Origin: Pseudomonas sp. ANT_H12B
GTDB lineage: Bacteria; Pseudomonadota; Gammaproteobacteria; Pseudomonadales; Pseudomonadaceae
Direction of reading: 5' to 3'
Assembly: GCF_008369325.1 (NCBI RefSeq)
Contig: NZ_VOBI01000011.1
Span: 1 to 64,000 of the forward strand
Length of the DNA stretch: 64,000 bases
Shown: positions 6,916 through 14,952 of the stretch, one piece after another
How positions within the stretch are numbered: the first letter of the stretch is position 1
Layout: each line of letters begins with the position of its first letter
Made by a program: the position numbers and the translations under genes
The notes under the pieces: model-generated
Databases searched by the model: none
Told to the model about the DNA's origin: nothing
The model's input: only the letters and a program-made list of their open reading frames with translations

Positions 6916-8333
6916 GCGCGGTCTCCAAAGTGGCGGATGTCGGTCAAATGACCGGTGATCGCGGCGGCCGCGACCATGGCAGGGCTCATCAAGTGGGTGC
7001 GGGCACCCGCGCCCTGACGGCCTTCGAAATTGCGGTTGGTGCTGGAAGCGCAACGGTCGCCCGGCGCCAGCACGTCGTCGTTCATGGCCAGGCACATCGA
7101 GCAGCCGGACTGGCGCCACTCGAACCCGGCATCAATAAAGATCGCCGCCAGGCCTTCGGCTTCGGCCTGATTACGGACGTCGGTGGAACCGGGCACGATC
7201 ATCGCTCGCACATGCTCGGCGACACGTCTGCCGCGCACCACGCTGGCGGCATCGCGCAGGTCTTCGATGCGAGCGTTGGTGCAGGAACCGATGAAGGCGT
7301 GGCTGATGACGATGTCGCTTAGCGGCATCCCGACTTCCAGCCCCATGTAATTCAAGGCGCGGCGCATGTCCTGACGCAGAATAAGATTGCTGACGTCTTG
7401 TGGGTCAGGCACGCGAGCGCCGATCGGGGACGCCTGATCCGGGCTGGTGCCCCAGGTGACCATCGGCTCCAGGGCACTGGCGTCGAGGTTTACTTCACGA
7501 TCGAATTGCGCGCCAGTATCGCTATGCAGGGCACGCCATTTTTCGACGGCGCGCTCCCACGACGGGCCTTTTGGCGCACGGGGCTTGTCCTTGAGGTAGG
7601 TGAAGACTTTTTCGTCCGGCGCCATGAACGCGCCGCGCGCGCCGGCCTCTACCGCCATGTTGCAGATGGTCATGCGCGCTTCGACGCTCAGGGCATCAAT
7701 GGTCGAACCGCAAAACTCAATGGCGTAGCCAGTGGCCCCCGACGCGCCGATCTGGCCGATCAACGCCATGATCACATCCTTGGACGTCAGCCCCGGCGCC
7801 AATGCTCCGTCCACTGTCACGCGCATACTTTTCAAGCGCTTGTAGACCAACGTCTGGGACGCCAGCAGGTGTTCGATTTCCGATGTACCAATGCCGAAAC
7901 CGAACGCACCGAGAGCACCGTACGTGGTGGTGTGGCTGTCGCCGGCGGCAATCACCATGCCCGGCAGGATGAAGCCCTGCTCCGGGGCGATCACGTGTTC
8001 GATGCCCTGGCGCTTGTCGAGGATGTCGAGCAGCTCGATGCCGAAATCCCGGCAGTTTTCCGCCAGGTACGACACCTGCCGCGCACCACCGGAGTCCGGC
8101 ATGGCAGCGATCCGTACAGGCGCCGTCGGGTTGACGTGATCGACCACCGCCAACGCGGTTTCGGCACGCCAGACACCGCGTTTTGCCTCGCGCAGACCGC
8201 TGAAGGCCTGAGGGCTGGTGTATTCGTTGATGACCTGGCGATCGATGTACAGCAGGACATGGCCCTGGTCATCGAGGCGACACACCGTGTGGGAATCGAT
8301 GTGTTTGTCGTAGAGGGTTCTTGCTGGAGTCAT
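6912..8333 (-). CDS. leuC: 3-isopropylmalate dehydratase large subunit-like (LeuC paralogue)
   Basis: A 473-residue aconitase-family large subunit. The [4Fe-4S] cysteines are present (IGSCTNARIEDLR near 355; GCSMCLAMN near 415), as are LPGMVIAAGDSHTTTYGALGAFGFGIGTSEIEHLLA and NRNFEGRQGAGARTHL. However, where housekeeping LeuC has DHNVPT/DHNVST, this one reads VDHVNPTAPVR followed by an unusual stretch (MPDSGGARQVSYLAEN). That suggests a diverged paralogue acting on leucine intermediates or another 2-substituted malate. There is no clear ribosome-binding site before ATG 8333. Confidence 0.82.
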   Translation of the reverse strand: MTPARTLYDKHIDSHTVCRLDDQGHVLLYIDRQVINEYTSPQAFSGLREAKRGVWRAETALAVVDHVNPTAPVRIAAMPDSGGARQVSYLAENCRDFGIELLDILDKRQGIEHVIAPEQGFILPGMVIAAGDSHTTTYGALGAFGFGIGTSEIEHLLASQTLVYKRLKSMRVTVDGALAPGLTSKDVIMALIGQIGASGATGYAIEFCGSTIDALSVEARMTICNMAVEAGARGAFMAPDEKVFTYLKDKPRAPKGPSWERAVEKWRALHSDTGAQFDREVNLDASALEPMVTWGTSPDQASPIGARVPDPQDVSNLILRQDMRRALNYMGLEVGMPLSDIVISHAFIGSCTNARIEDLRDAASVVRGRRVAEHVRAMIVPGSTDVRNQAEAEGLAAIFIDAGFEWRQSGCSMCLAMNDDVLAPGDRCASSTNRNFEGRQGAGARTHLMSPAMVAAAAITGHLTDIRHFGDRA

Positions 8334-8481
8334 GGAAGTACTCGCTCAGGCTCGCGGGTGACAGGCGTCTGCGCTCCATCTTAGGGAGTCGCCCGAGCCC
8401 ATCAATGGCCTGACAGTGATCCCGTGAACCATGTTTCGTGTTGGATCGGCATCCCCCCGCAATCAAATGAGAATGCAGAAC

Positions 8482-8577
8482 CCCTGTGGGAGCGAGCCTG
8501 CTCGCGAAAGCGGTGTGTCAGTCAACGCTGATGGCGACTGAAATGACGCCTTCGCGAGCAGGCTCGCTCCCACAGGG
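8482..8577. repeat. Inverted pair of REP elements (GTGGGAGCGAGC family)
   Basis: Two near-identical REPs facing each other (CCCTGTGGGAGCGAGCCTGC and its inverse ending CTCGCTCCCACAGGG) in the 424-bp gap between the divergent leuC and fpvG genes. Confidence 0.9.
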
Positions 8578-8595
8578 TATGCGCTCGCGGAACGC

Positions 8596-8655
8596 GAAAC
8601 ATTTTCTTTCATATCCCCCTTCGGGATTTCGGATGCTCATCCGTCTTATATAGAT
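8596..8655 (+). promoter_or_regulatory. Candidate ECF (FecI-type) promoter region upstream of the fpv operon
   Basis: The motif CATCCGTCTTATATAG (8638-8653), preceded by AT-rich and hairpin-like bases (ATCCCCCTTCGGGAT), resembles the -10 surroundings (CGTCTTATA) found at iron-starvation ECF sigma promoters in pseudomonads. It lies about 105 bp before the first gene. I could not assign a convincing -35 element. No strong Fur box is visible; AATGAGAAT at 8466-8474 is only a partial match. Confidence 0.35.
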
Positions 8656-8757
8656 GCAGTCCGCCGCGTAGGCAAAAGCCACGGCCGGGCCTTTCATGGA
8701 CCTCATCGCTGCGAAGCCCGCAGCAGAGGCCTTCTCATCGAAACAAGACCTTTAATC

Positions 8758-9957
8758 ATGTCGAATAAATCCCGTTCAAAACTCTGGTTTCTGGTCCACA
8801 GCTGGCTGGCCTTGCCGATCTGGTTTTTCGTGCTGATCGTCTGCGTGACCGGCACCTTGGCGGTGGTCAGCCAGGAAATCGTCTGGGTGGCCAATCCGCA
8901 AATGCGCGCCAGCCAACCCTCGGACGATGCGCCGCTGCTCAACTATGACCAGATCGTCGCTGCGATCAAAAAAGCCGAGCCGAACACCCTGGTCGAGGGC
9001 ATCAGTCGTCCTGATGAATCGCACTTCGCCCTCGACGTGGACGTCAGTTACCCGGACGGTCGCTCGGTAACGGTTTACGTCAACCCGTACAGCGGCGTGA
9101 TTCAGGGCACTGCCCCGCAATTCAATTTCAAGGCGTTTACCCGCGCACTGCATGGCTGGTGGCTGGTGCCGTTCACCAACGGTTACAGCTGGGGCTGGTA
9201 CCTGGTGTCGTTCCTCAGTCTGCCGTTGCTGGCGTCCCTGGTGACCGGGCTGGTGGTCTACAAGCGGTTCTGGAAAGGCTTCTTCCGACCGACCCTGCGC
9301 ATTCGTCATGGCGCACGGATTTTCTGGGGCGACTTTCACCGGCTCAGCGGCATCTGGTCGATCTGGTTCATCGCAGTGATTTCCATCACCAGCACCTGGT
9401 TCCTGATTCAGGCATTCATGTTCGATAACCAGGTATCGATTTCCACTGCGCCGGTGGCGCTGGTGGTCCCACGCGAAAGCGTGCCAGTGAGCGCCGATGG
9501 CTCGCCAGCACCGATGATCAGCCTCGAGGCCGCGATTCAGGAGGCCAAGGAACGCATTCCCGGCCTGGACGACAGTTTTGTCAGCATGCCCGCCAATGCC
9601 TACAGCTACCTCACGGTGGGCGGTCGCAGTTGGTATCCGCTGATGTTCCAGACCGCCGACATCAACCCCTATAACGGTGACATCGCCGCCACCCGCCTGC
9701 TGTCGGACCGTTCCGGCCTGGAGCTGGTGACCGAGTCCATGCGTCCGCTGCACACCGGTGACTTCGGCGGTATCTGGATCAAGCTGATCTGGTTCTTCTT
9801 CGGCCTGATCCTGAGCATGATGGTGCTCAGCGGCCTGTTGATCTGGACCAAGCGCACCGCCCTGGCTACGGCCAATGCCCTCAAGCGCCGCCATAAACGC
9901 CTACGCAATGAGACTGTTCCGGCCACCCGCCGTGAAACCACGGAGGTCAGCCAATGA
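8758..9957 (+). CDS. fpvG: PepSY-domain inner-membrane protein, FpvG-like ferripyoverdine reductase
   Basis: A 399-residue PepSY-associated membrane protein with about four transmembrane segments: near residues 13-37, 150-175, 200-222 and 337-362. Conserved His/aromatic clusters lie at their edges (RALHGWWLVPF, WGDFHRLSGIW, SMRPLHTGDFGG), likely haem or metal sites. In P. aeruginosa FpvG reduces iron in ferripyoverdine from the inner membrane. It heads an operon whose eight genes follow the order fpvGHJKCDEF, the strongest argument for the name. It overlaps the next gene by ATGA. Confidence 0.8.
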   Translation: MSNKSRSKLWFLVHSWLALPIWFFVLIVCVTGTLAVVSQEIVWVANPQMRASQPSDDAPLLNYDQIVAAIKKAEPNTLVEGISRPDESHFALDVDVSYPDGRSVTVYVNPYSGVIQGTAPQFNFKAFTRALHGWWLVPFTNGYSWGWYLVSFLSLPLLASLVTGLVVYKRFWKGFFRPTLRIRHGARIFWGDFHRLSGIWSIWFIAVISITSTWFLIQAFMFDNQVSISTAPVALVVPRESVPVSADGSPAPMISLEAAIQEAKERIPGLDDSFVSMPANAYSYLTVGGRSWYPLMFQTADINPYNGDIAATRLLSDRSGLELVTESMRPLHTGDFGGIWIKLIWFFFGLILSMMVLSGLLIWTKRTALATANALKRRHKRLRNETVPATRRETTEVSQ

Positions 9958-10496
9958 GCCTGTTCGCTGCGCAAAAGCCGGGTTCGAAACTGAGCCGTTT
10001 CTGGCACAAATGGCGCTTCCATATCAACGTGCTGCTGTTGCTGGTGCCGCTGGGTTTCATGCCCAAGTACTTCGCGGACGCTGCGCTGTTTCGCGGTGAT
10101 ACCGGTTTGGGTGAGCGGGAAATCGGCGAAGTCCAGGTCGGGCCCTGGAGCCTGCGTCTGGCCGAGTTGCGTAACGAAGCACCGAGGCTCGATGGCCCGG
10201 CCGGCCACATGAAAAACTTCAACGCCGCGCTGTGCGACAGCTGCCGCGATCAGGTCAAGGCGACTTACCTGCGCATCGGTAAACCGCGCAGCCTGCGCGC
10301 CGCCGGTGTGATTTTCTTCGGCACGCCGTACCGCATGGGCGCCATGCTGCCGATCCCGGAAAAAACCAAAGCCGACGCCGAACTGTGGATCACCATGGAA
10401 GGCTGGGACGGCGCCATGCATCAGGCATCCATCCCGCTGAACCGGGCATCCCCCGCCACCGTCGAGTGGCTGAACAAACAAGGAGGCAAACCATGA
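9954..10496 (+). CDS. fpvH: FpvH-like membrane-anchored protein
   Basis: A 180-residue protein with one N-terminal membrane anchor (FHINVLLLLVPLGFMPKYFA, about 21-40) and a periplasmic remainder. A CDSCRDQ (CxxC) motif near residue 93 could bind metal or act in redox chemistry. The identification rests on its place between fpvG and fpvJ and on size. It overlaps both neighbours by 4 bp (ATGA), implying coupled translation. The P. aeruginosa equivalent is needed for efficient iron release from pyoverdine; its exact activity is not established. Confidence 0.72.
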   Translation: MSLFAAQKPGSKLSRFWHKWRFHINVLLLLVPLGFMPKYFADAALFRGDTGLGEREIGEVQVGPWSLRLAELRNEAPRLDGPAGHMKNFNAALCDSCRDQVKATYLRIGKPRSLRAAGVIFFGTPYRMGAMLPIPEKTKADAELWITMEGWDGAMHQASIPLNRASPATVEWLNKQGGKP

Positions 10497-10816
10497 CTTT
10501 TCGCCCTCTGAGCGTCGTGCTGCTGATGCTCTGCGCCAGTTTCAGCGCCAGCGCCCTGGCCCACAACCCGATGTGCGAATGCAAGTCCATCGACGCCGAA
10601 CAAATCCAGTGTACCGGCGGGTTCTCCGACGGCAGCGGCGCGCCGGGGGTGACCCTCGACGTGATCGGCTACGACGAAACCATTCTGGTGCCGGGCAAGC
10701 TCGGTGCCGATTCGACTCTGACCTTCAAGAAACCCGGCGCGGAATTTTACGTGCTATTCGACGCCGGCCCCGGCCACGTCGTCGAGATCGACCAAGCGGA
10801 CATCCAGGCCCCATGA
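10493..10816 (+). CDS. fpvJ: FpvJ-like small periplasmic protein
   Basis: A 107-residue secreted protein. The signal peptide (MTFRPLSVVLLMLCASFSASALA) is followed by HNPMCECKSIDAEQIQCTGGFSDGSGAPG, a Cys-rich start suited to binding metal or haem. The rest resembles a small beta-domain. A strong ribosome-binding site (AGGAGG) precedes ATG 10493. It lies in the fpvGHJK group that supports periplasmic reduction of ferripyoverdine; the name rests on position. Confidence 0.7.
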   Translation: MTFRPLSVVLLMLCASFSASALAHNPMCECKSIDAEQIQCTGGFSDGSGAPGVTLDVIGYDETILVPGKLGADSTLTFKKPGAEFYVLFDAGPGHVVEIDQADIQAP

Positions 10817-11385
10817 CCAGCCCAACCACGCAAGTTGTCCGCCCGGCCGGTGCCGGTCATGAAACCCTCTATGTGCTGCTGTTGTGCCTGATGATCCTGG
10901 CGGTTGCAGGCTCCGTGGTTGCCTGGCGTGGCGAGCCCCAGGAAGTGAGCAGCGTGAACAGCCACCAGCTGGATGCGCGCCGCGATCTCAGCGCATCCGA
11001 GCAAGGCATCTACGCCGACCTGCGGGTAACGCTCGACGAGATTCATCTGCTGCGTCAGGAACAGCAGGCGCTACCCGCCCCTGCAGCCCTCGCCGACGAA
11101 GGCTTTGCACCGTTCGCCCAGGACGCCAGTTCCGTCAGTCGCGGCGGCCATGCCTGGCAGTTGCTTGAGGCCAAAGCCTACTTCGGTCAGAGCCAGACGC
11201 CAACCGTGGCGGGTTCGTTTCTGATGCGCTTGACCGCTGACGACGATGCACCGGACGTCTGGCTCAACCGTGGCAAAGCCCTTACAGCCCCGACAGACCT
11301 CACTGACGCCGCGCTCGAAAGCGCCGGCTGGCAGCAGATCGTCGCGCAATTCGATGCCGGCGTGACCCGCCAGCACCGGCACTGA
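10813..11385 (+). CDS. fpvK: FpvK-like membrane-anchored protein
   Basis: A 190-residue protein with one transmembrane segment (TLYVLLLCLMILAVAGSVVAW, about 18-38) and a periplasmic domain that begins with a helical, possibly coiled-coil stretch (LSASEQGIYADLRVTLDEIHLLRQEQQAL) and continues as an unrecognised fold. DUF6162-like proteins occur at this place in pyoverdine-uptake operons. ATG 10813 overlaps the fpvJ stop by 4 bp. The assignment rests on synteny. Confidence 0.7.
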   Translation: MTSPTTQVVRPAGAGHETLYVLLLCLMILAVAGSVVAWRGEPQEVSSVNSHQLDARRDLSASEQGIYADLRVTLDEIHLLRQEQQALPAPAALADEGFAPFAQDASSVSRGGHAWQLLEAKAYFGQSQTPTVAGSFLMRLTADDDAPDVWLNRGKALTAPTDLTDAALESAGWQQIVAQFDAGVTRQHRH

Positions 11386-11420
11386 ACCCTCGCCTTCACC
11401 CGAGAGAAGACCGCTTTCCC

Positions 11421-12350
11421 ATGCCTATTTCATCTCAACGCCGTCCATTCTTGCGACTGCTGCTGGTCGGCCTGCTGGCTACTTTGCTGACACCACTGGC
11501 CAGTGCCGACGACGCCAAGCGCCTTCGCATCGGCATCACCCTGCACCCTTATTACAGCTACGTGGCCAACATCGTCGGCGACAAGGCCGAAGTGGTGCCG
11601 TTGATTCCGGCCGGTTTCAATCCACATGCCTACGAGCCCCGGGCCGAAGACATCAAACGCATCAGCGGACTCGACGTCGTCGTGCTCAACGGCGTAGGTC
11701 ATGACGACTTCGCCGACCGCATGATTGCCGCCAGCGAAACCCCGAACGTGCCGGTGATCGAAGCCAACGAAAACGTGCCGCTGCTGGCCGCCACCGGCAC
11801 CGCTGCCCGTGGCGCCGGCAAGGTCGTCAATCCACACACCTTCCTGTCGATCAGCGCCTCGATCGCTCAGGTCAACAACATCGCCCGGGAACTGGGCAAG
11901 CTTGACCCGGCCAACGCCAAGACCTACACCCAGAACGCCCGCGCTTACGGTAAACGCCTGCGGCAGATGCGCGCCGACGCCCTGGCGAAACTGACCCAGG
12001 CACCCAATGCCGAACTGCGAGTCGCCACGGTGCATGCGGCTTATGACTACCTGTTGCGCGAATTCGGCCTGGAAGTGACCGCCGTGGTCGAGCCGGCCCA
12101 CGGCATCGAACCGAGCCCGAGCCAGCTGAAAAAGACCATCGATCAACTGCGTGAACTGGACGTGAAAGTGATCTTCTCGGAGATGGATTTCCCGTCCACC
12201 TACGTCGAGACCATCCAGCGCGAATCCGGGGTGAAGCTGTACCCGCTGTCGCACATTTCCTATGGCGAATACACCGCCGACAAGTACGAAAAGGAAATGA
12301 CCGGCAACCTCAATACCGTGGTCCGGGCGATTCAGGAGTCTGGCAAATGA
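11421..12350 (+). CDS. fpvC: FpvC-like periplasmic metal-binding protein of an ABC importer
   Basis: A 309-residue cluster A-I (ZnuA/TroA-type) binding protein. After a signal peptide (cleavage near ASADDAK) it has the metal-ligand histidines in GITLHPYY, AGFNPHAYEPRAED and VVNPHTFLS, and the acidic ligand region HGIEPSPSQL. Cluster A-I proteins bind divalent metals directly; in P. aeruginosa FpvC also contacts pyoverdine and FpvF in a periplasmic complex. It overlaps fpvD by 4 bp. A plain zinc or manganese importer is the alternative, but the fpvGHJK genes upstream argue for iron from pyoverdine. Confidence 0.8.
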   Translation: MPISSQRRPFLRLLLVGLLATLLTPLASADDAKRLRIGITLHPYYSYVANIVGDKAEVVPLIPAGFNPHAYEPRAEDIKRISGLDVVVLNGVGHDDFADRMIAASETPNVPVIEANENVPLLAATGTAARGAGKVVNPHTFLSISASIAQVNNIARELGKLDPANAKTYTQNARAYGKRLRQMRADALAKLTQAPNAELRVATVHAAYDYLLREFGLEVTAVVEPAHGIEPSPSQLKKTIDQLRELDVKVIFSEMDFPSTYVETIQRESGVKLYPLSHISYGEYTADKYEKEMTGNLNTVVRAIQESGK

Positions 12351-13090
12351 CTGCTCAAGAATCCCTGACGTTAAAAAGTGCCGGTCCGACCTTGGATTTC
12401 GCCGACGTCAGCCTGACCCTCGGCCGCACGACGATCCTCGACAACGTGACCTTTCAAGTCCAGCCCGGCAGCGTGCATGCGTTGGTCGGCCCGAACGGTG
12501 GCGGCAAGAGTTCGCTGATCAAGACCCTGCTCGGCCAGATGCCCCATCAGGGGCGCCTGAGCCTGCAATGGCCGGGCACACCCGGGACCATCGGTTATGT
12601 GCCTCAGGCGCTGGAATTCGACCGCGGCCTGCCCATGACCGTCGACGATTTCATGGCCGCGATGTGTCAGCGCCGTCCAGCGTTCCTCGGTTTGAGCAAA
12701 CATTACGCGGCCGCGATCGGCGAGGCGCTGGAACGGGTCGGCATGCAGGACAAACGCAAGCGGCGCATGGGCGCCTTGTCCGGAGGTGAACGCCAGCGGG
12801 TGCTGCTGGCTCAGGGGCTGATTCCTGCGCCGCAATTGCTGGTGCTCGACGAACCGATGTCAGCCCTCGATGAAGCGGGCATTCAAGTGTTCGAGCGGCT
12901 GCTCGGCGACTGGCGCCAGAGCGGGATCACCGTGCTGTGGATCGAGCATGATCTGGAAGCAGTCGGGCGTCTGGCGGACCGCGTCACCGGGCTCAATCGC
13001 CGGGTGCTGTTCGATGCCACACCGAAACAGGGACTGACCCCGGAGCGCCTCCTGACCCTGTTCTCTACCCACCCACGGAGCGCTGTCTGA
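12347..13090 (+). CDS. fpvD: FpvD-like ATP-binding subunit of the iron importer
   Basis: A 247-residue ABC ATPase of the ZnuC/MntB-type. Walker A is GPNGGGKSS (about 48-56), the Q-loop follows in VPQA, the signature is LSGGERQRV (about 144-152) and Walker B LLVLDEP follows near 165, with the switch His in WIEHDLEA. It powers FpvE with FpvC/FpvF as binding proteins. Its TGA shares one base with the fpvE ATG (TGATG). Confidence 0.85.
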   Translation: MTAQESLTLKSAGPTLDFADVSLTLGRTTILDNVTFQVQPGSVHALVGPNGGGKSSLIKTLLGQMPHQGRLSLQWPGTPGTIGYVPQALEFDRGLPMTVDDFMAAMCQRRPAFLGLSKHYAAAIGEALERVGMQDKRKRRMGALSGGERQRVLLAQGLIPAPQLLVLDEPMSALDEAGIQVFERLLGDWRQSGITVLWIEHDLEAVGRLADRVTGLNRRVLFDATPKQGLTPERLLTLFSTHPRSAV

Positions 13091-13989
13091 TGAGTTACGA
13101 AGCCTTTCGTTTGATGGTCCAGGGCTGGGCATCGTCGGGTTATCTGCCCGAGGCGCTGGCCTATGGATTTGTGGTCAACGCGCTGCTCGCCGGGTTGTTG
13201 ATCGGGCCGGTGCTGGGCGGTTTGGGCACGTTGGTGGTGGTCAAGCGTTTCGCGTTTTTCTCCGAAGCGGTGGGTCATGCGGCGCTGACGGGCGTGGCCA
13301 TCGGCATCCTGCTCGGCGAACCGTACACGGGGCCTTACGGCAGCCTGTTCGGTTACTGCCTGCTGTTCGGCATCCTGCTCAACTACCTGCGTAACCGTAC
13401 GGGTCTTGCGCCGGATACGTTGATCGGTGTGTTTCTGTCGGTGTCCCTGGCATTGGGCGCCAGCCTGCTGCTGATTCTGGCCGGCAAGATCAACGTGCAC
13501 ATCCTCGAAAACGTCCTGTTCGGTTCGGTGCTGACGGTCAACGGCAATGACCTGCTGGTGTTGGCCATCGTCGGGTCGCTGGTCATGGCACTGGCGTTAC
13601 CGTTGTACAACCGCATCATGCTCGCCAGCTTCAACCCGCAATTGGCGGCGGTGCGCGGTGTCGCGGTGAAGACCCTGGATTATCTGTTTGTGATTCTGGT
13701 GACGCTGATCACCGTGGCCGCGGTGAAGGTCATCGGCGCGATTCTGGTCGGTGCGCTGCTGGTGATTCCGGCGGCGGCGGCGCGTTTGTTGAGTCAGTCG
13801 CTGAAGGGCTTCTTCTGGTGTTCGGTGTTGATCGCCACGGTCAGCACCCTATGCGGGATCCTTGCGCCGATTGTCTTTGACCTGCCTATCCCATCCGGCG
13901 CCGCGATCATTCTGGTGGCCGGTATCGCCTTCGCCCTGGCCGCCATCGCTCGTGGCGTCGTCCCCAGCCTGAAAGGGAACCTTGGATAA
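13090..13989 (+). CDS. fpvE: FpvE-like permease of the iron importer
   Basis: A 299-residue ZnuB/MntC-type ABC permease with about eight hydrophobic segments, including GFVVNALLAGLLIGPVLGGLG, the metal-transporter motif FFSEAVGHAALTGVAIG near residue 60, and the C-terminal IPSGAAIILVAGIAFALAAI. It forms the inner-membrane pore with FpvD. It follows fpvD with a one-base overlap, and fpvF starts immediately after its stop. Confidence 0.85.
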   Translation: MSYEAFRLMVQGWASSGYLPEALAYGFVVNALLAGLLIGPVLGGLGTLVVVKRFAFFSEAVGHAALTGVAIGILLGEPYTGPYGSLFGYCLLFGILLNYLRNRTGLAPDTLIGVFLSVSLALGASLLLILAGKINVHILENVLFGSVLTVNGNDLLVLAIVGSLVMALALPLYNRIMLASFNPQLAAVRGVAVKTLDYLFVILVTLITVAAVKVIGAILVGALLVIPAAAARLLSQSLKGFFWCSVLIATVSTLCGILAPIVFDLPIPSGAAIILVAGIAFALAAIARGVVPSLKGNLG

Positions 13990-14901
13990 ATGTCTTTTTC
14001 TCTGCGTCAACTGACCCTCGCCGTTGCTCTGTGTGGGCTGGTCAATACCACCTTTGCGGCTGACAGCGCCAAACCACTGCGGGTGCTGGCGTCCTTGCCG
14101 ATCACATACGGGTTGGGCGAAGTCTTGCTCAAGGGCACCGACATCAGCCTTGAGCGCGCGGCGCCAGCCAACCTGCCCGGCAGCCGTCAGACCGCCTACT
14201 TCACTGGCCGTGGCGCTCCGGCGCTGGCCAAACTGGCGACCGATGCCGATGCGGTGATCGGCCTGCGCTCGTTATGGGCGGATGACCCGCTGTACCCGAT
14301 CTCCCGGCGCAGCAACATCCGTATCGTCGAAGTCGATGCCGCGCGCCCGGTGGACGGGGCCCTGCCCGGCATTGCCGTGCAGCCTGGCAACAAGGTCGAC
14401 GGGTTGAACAGCCAGCCGTGGTTTTCCAGTAACAACATGGGGCGGATGGCGGACGTGATGGCCGCGGACCTGGTGCGCCTGGCGCCAGCGGCCAAGCCCA
14501 AGATCGAGGCCAACCTGGCGACGCTGAAACAGCGTTTGCTCAAGCTCAGTGCGGACAGCGAAGCGCGGCTGGCCAGTGCCGACAACCTCAGCGTGATGAG
14601 CCTCAGTGATCACTTTGGCTACCTGATCGGCGGCCTCAACCTGGAACTGATCGGTCTCGATGCGCGACCGGATGCCGAGTGGACTCCCGAAGCGCTCAAA
14701 CAATTGGGCGCAACGCTCAAGGACAATGACGTGGCGGTGGTGTTGCATCATCGACAGCCGTCGGACGCGGTAAAAGCGGTGATTGCCGAGGCCGGTAGCC
14801 GGCTGGTGGTGTTGAGCATCGATGCCGCGGACCCGGTGACCGAGCTGGAGGGCAATGTGGATCTGGTGATCAAGGGGTTGAGTGACGGGCCAGCCGCCTA
14901 A
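13990..14901 (+). CDS. fpvF: FpvF-like second periplasmic binding protein
   Basis: A 303-residue secreted protein (signal peptide ending near TTFAADSAKP) of the cluster A-I type. It is diverged from FpvC: the usual metal His residues are mostly absent, replaced by SRQTAYFTGRGAPALAKLATDADAVIGL and SSNNMGRMADVMAADL. Having two binding proteins in one transporter operon is the hallmark of fpvCDEF; P. aeruginosa FpvF binds pyoverdine. The start codon directly abuts the fpvE stop. Confidence 0.78.
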   Translation: MSFSLRQLTLAVALCGLVNTTFAADSAKPLRVLASLPITYGLGEVLLKGTDISLERAAPANLPGSRQTAYFTGRGAPALAKLATDADAVIGLRSLWADDPLYPISRRSNIRIVEVDAARPVDGALPGIAVQPGNKVDGLNSQPWFSSNNMGRMADVMAADLVRLAPAAKPKIEANLATLKQRLLKLSADSEARLASADNLSVMSLSDHFGYLIGGLNLELIGLDARPDAEWTPEALKQLGATLKDNDVAVVLHHRQPSDAVKAVIAEAGSRLVVLSIDAADPVTELEGNVDLVIKGLSDGPAA

Positions 14902-14918
14902 ACTCAAAACCCGACAAA

Positions 14919-14950
14919 ATGCCCGCTGGCCCTACAGCTCAGCGGGCATT
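14919..14950 (-). terminator. Rho-independent terminator of the glutathione peroxidase gene (possibly bidirectional)
   Basis: AATGCCCGCT...AGCGGGCATT gives a 10-bp perfect stem. On the minus strand it is followed by TTTTG. On the plus strand no T run follows, so it suits the peroxidase gene better than fpvF, though it lies between the convergent pair. Confidence 0.75.
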
Positions 14951-14952
14951 GA

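Noticed and set aside
7398..8384. A 328-codon plus-strand frame opposite leuC
   Set aside because: It is antisense to a clearly conserved gene, in a GC-rich frame that remains open by codon bias. Composition is Arg/Gly/Asp-rich without domains.
8462..8480. Fur box upstream of the fpv operon
   Set aside because: AATGAGAAT matches only half the consensus and lies over 270 bp upstream, beyond a REP pair.
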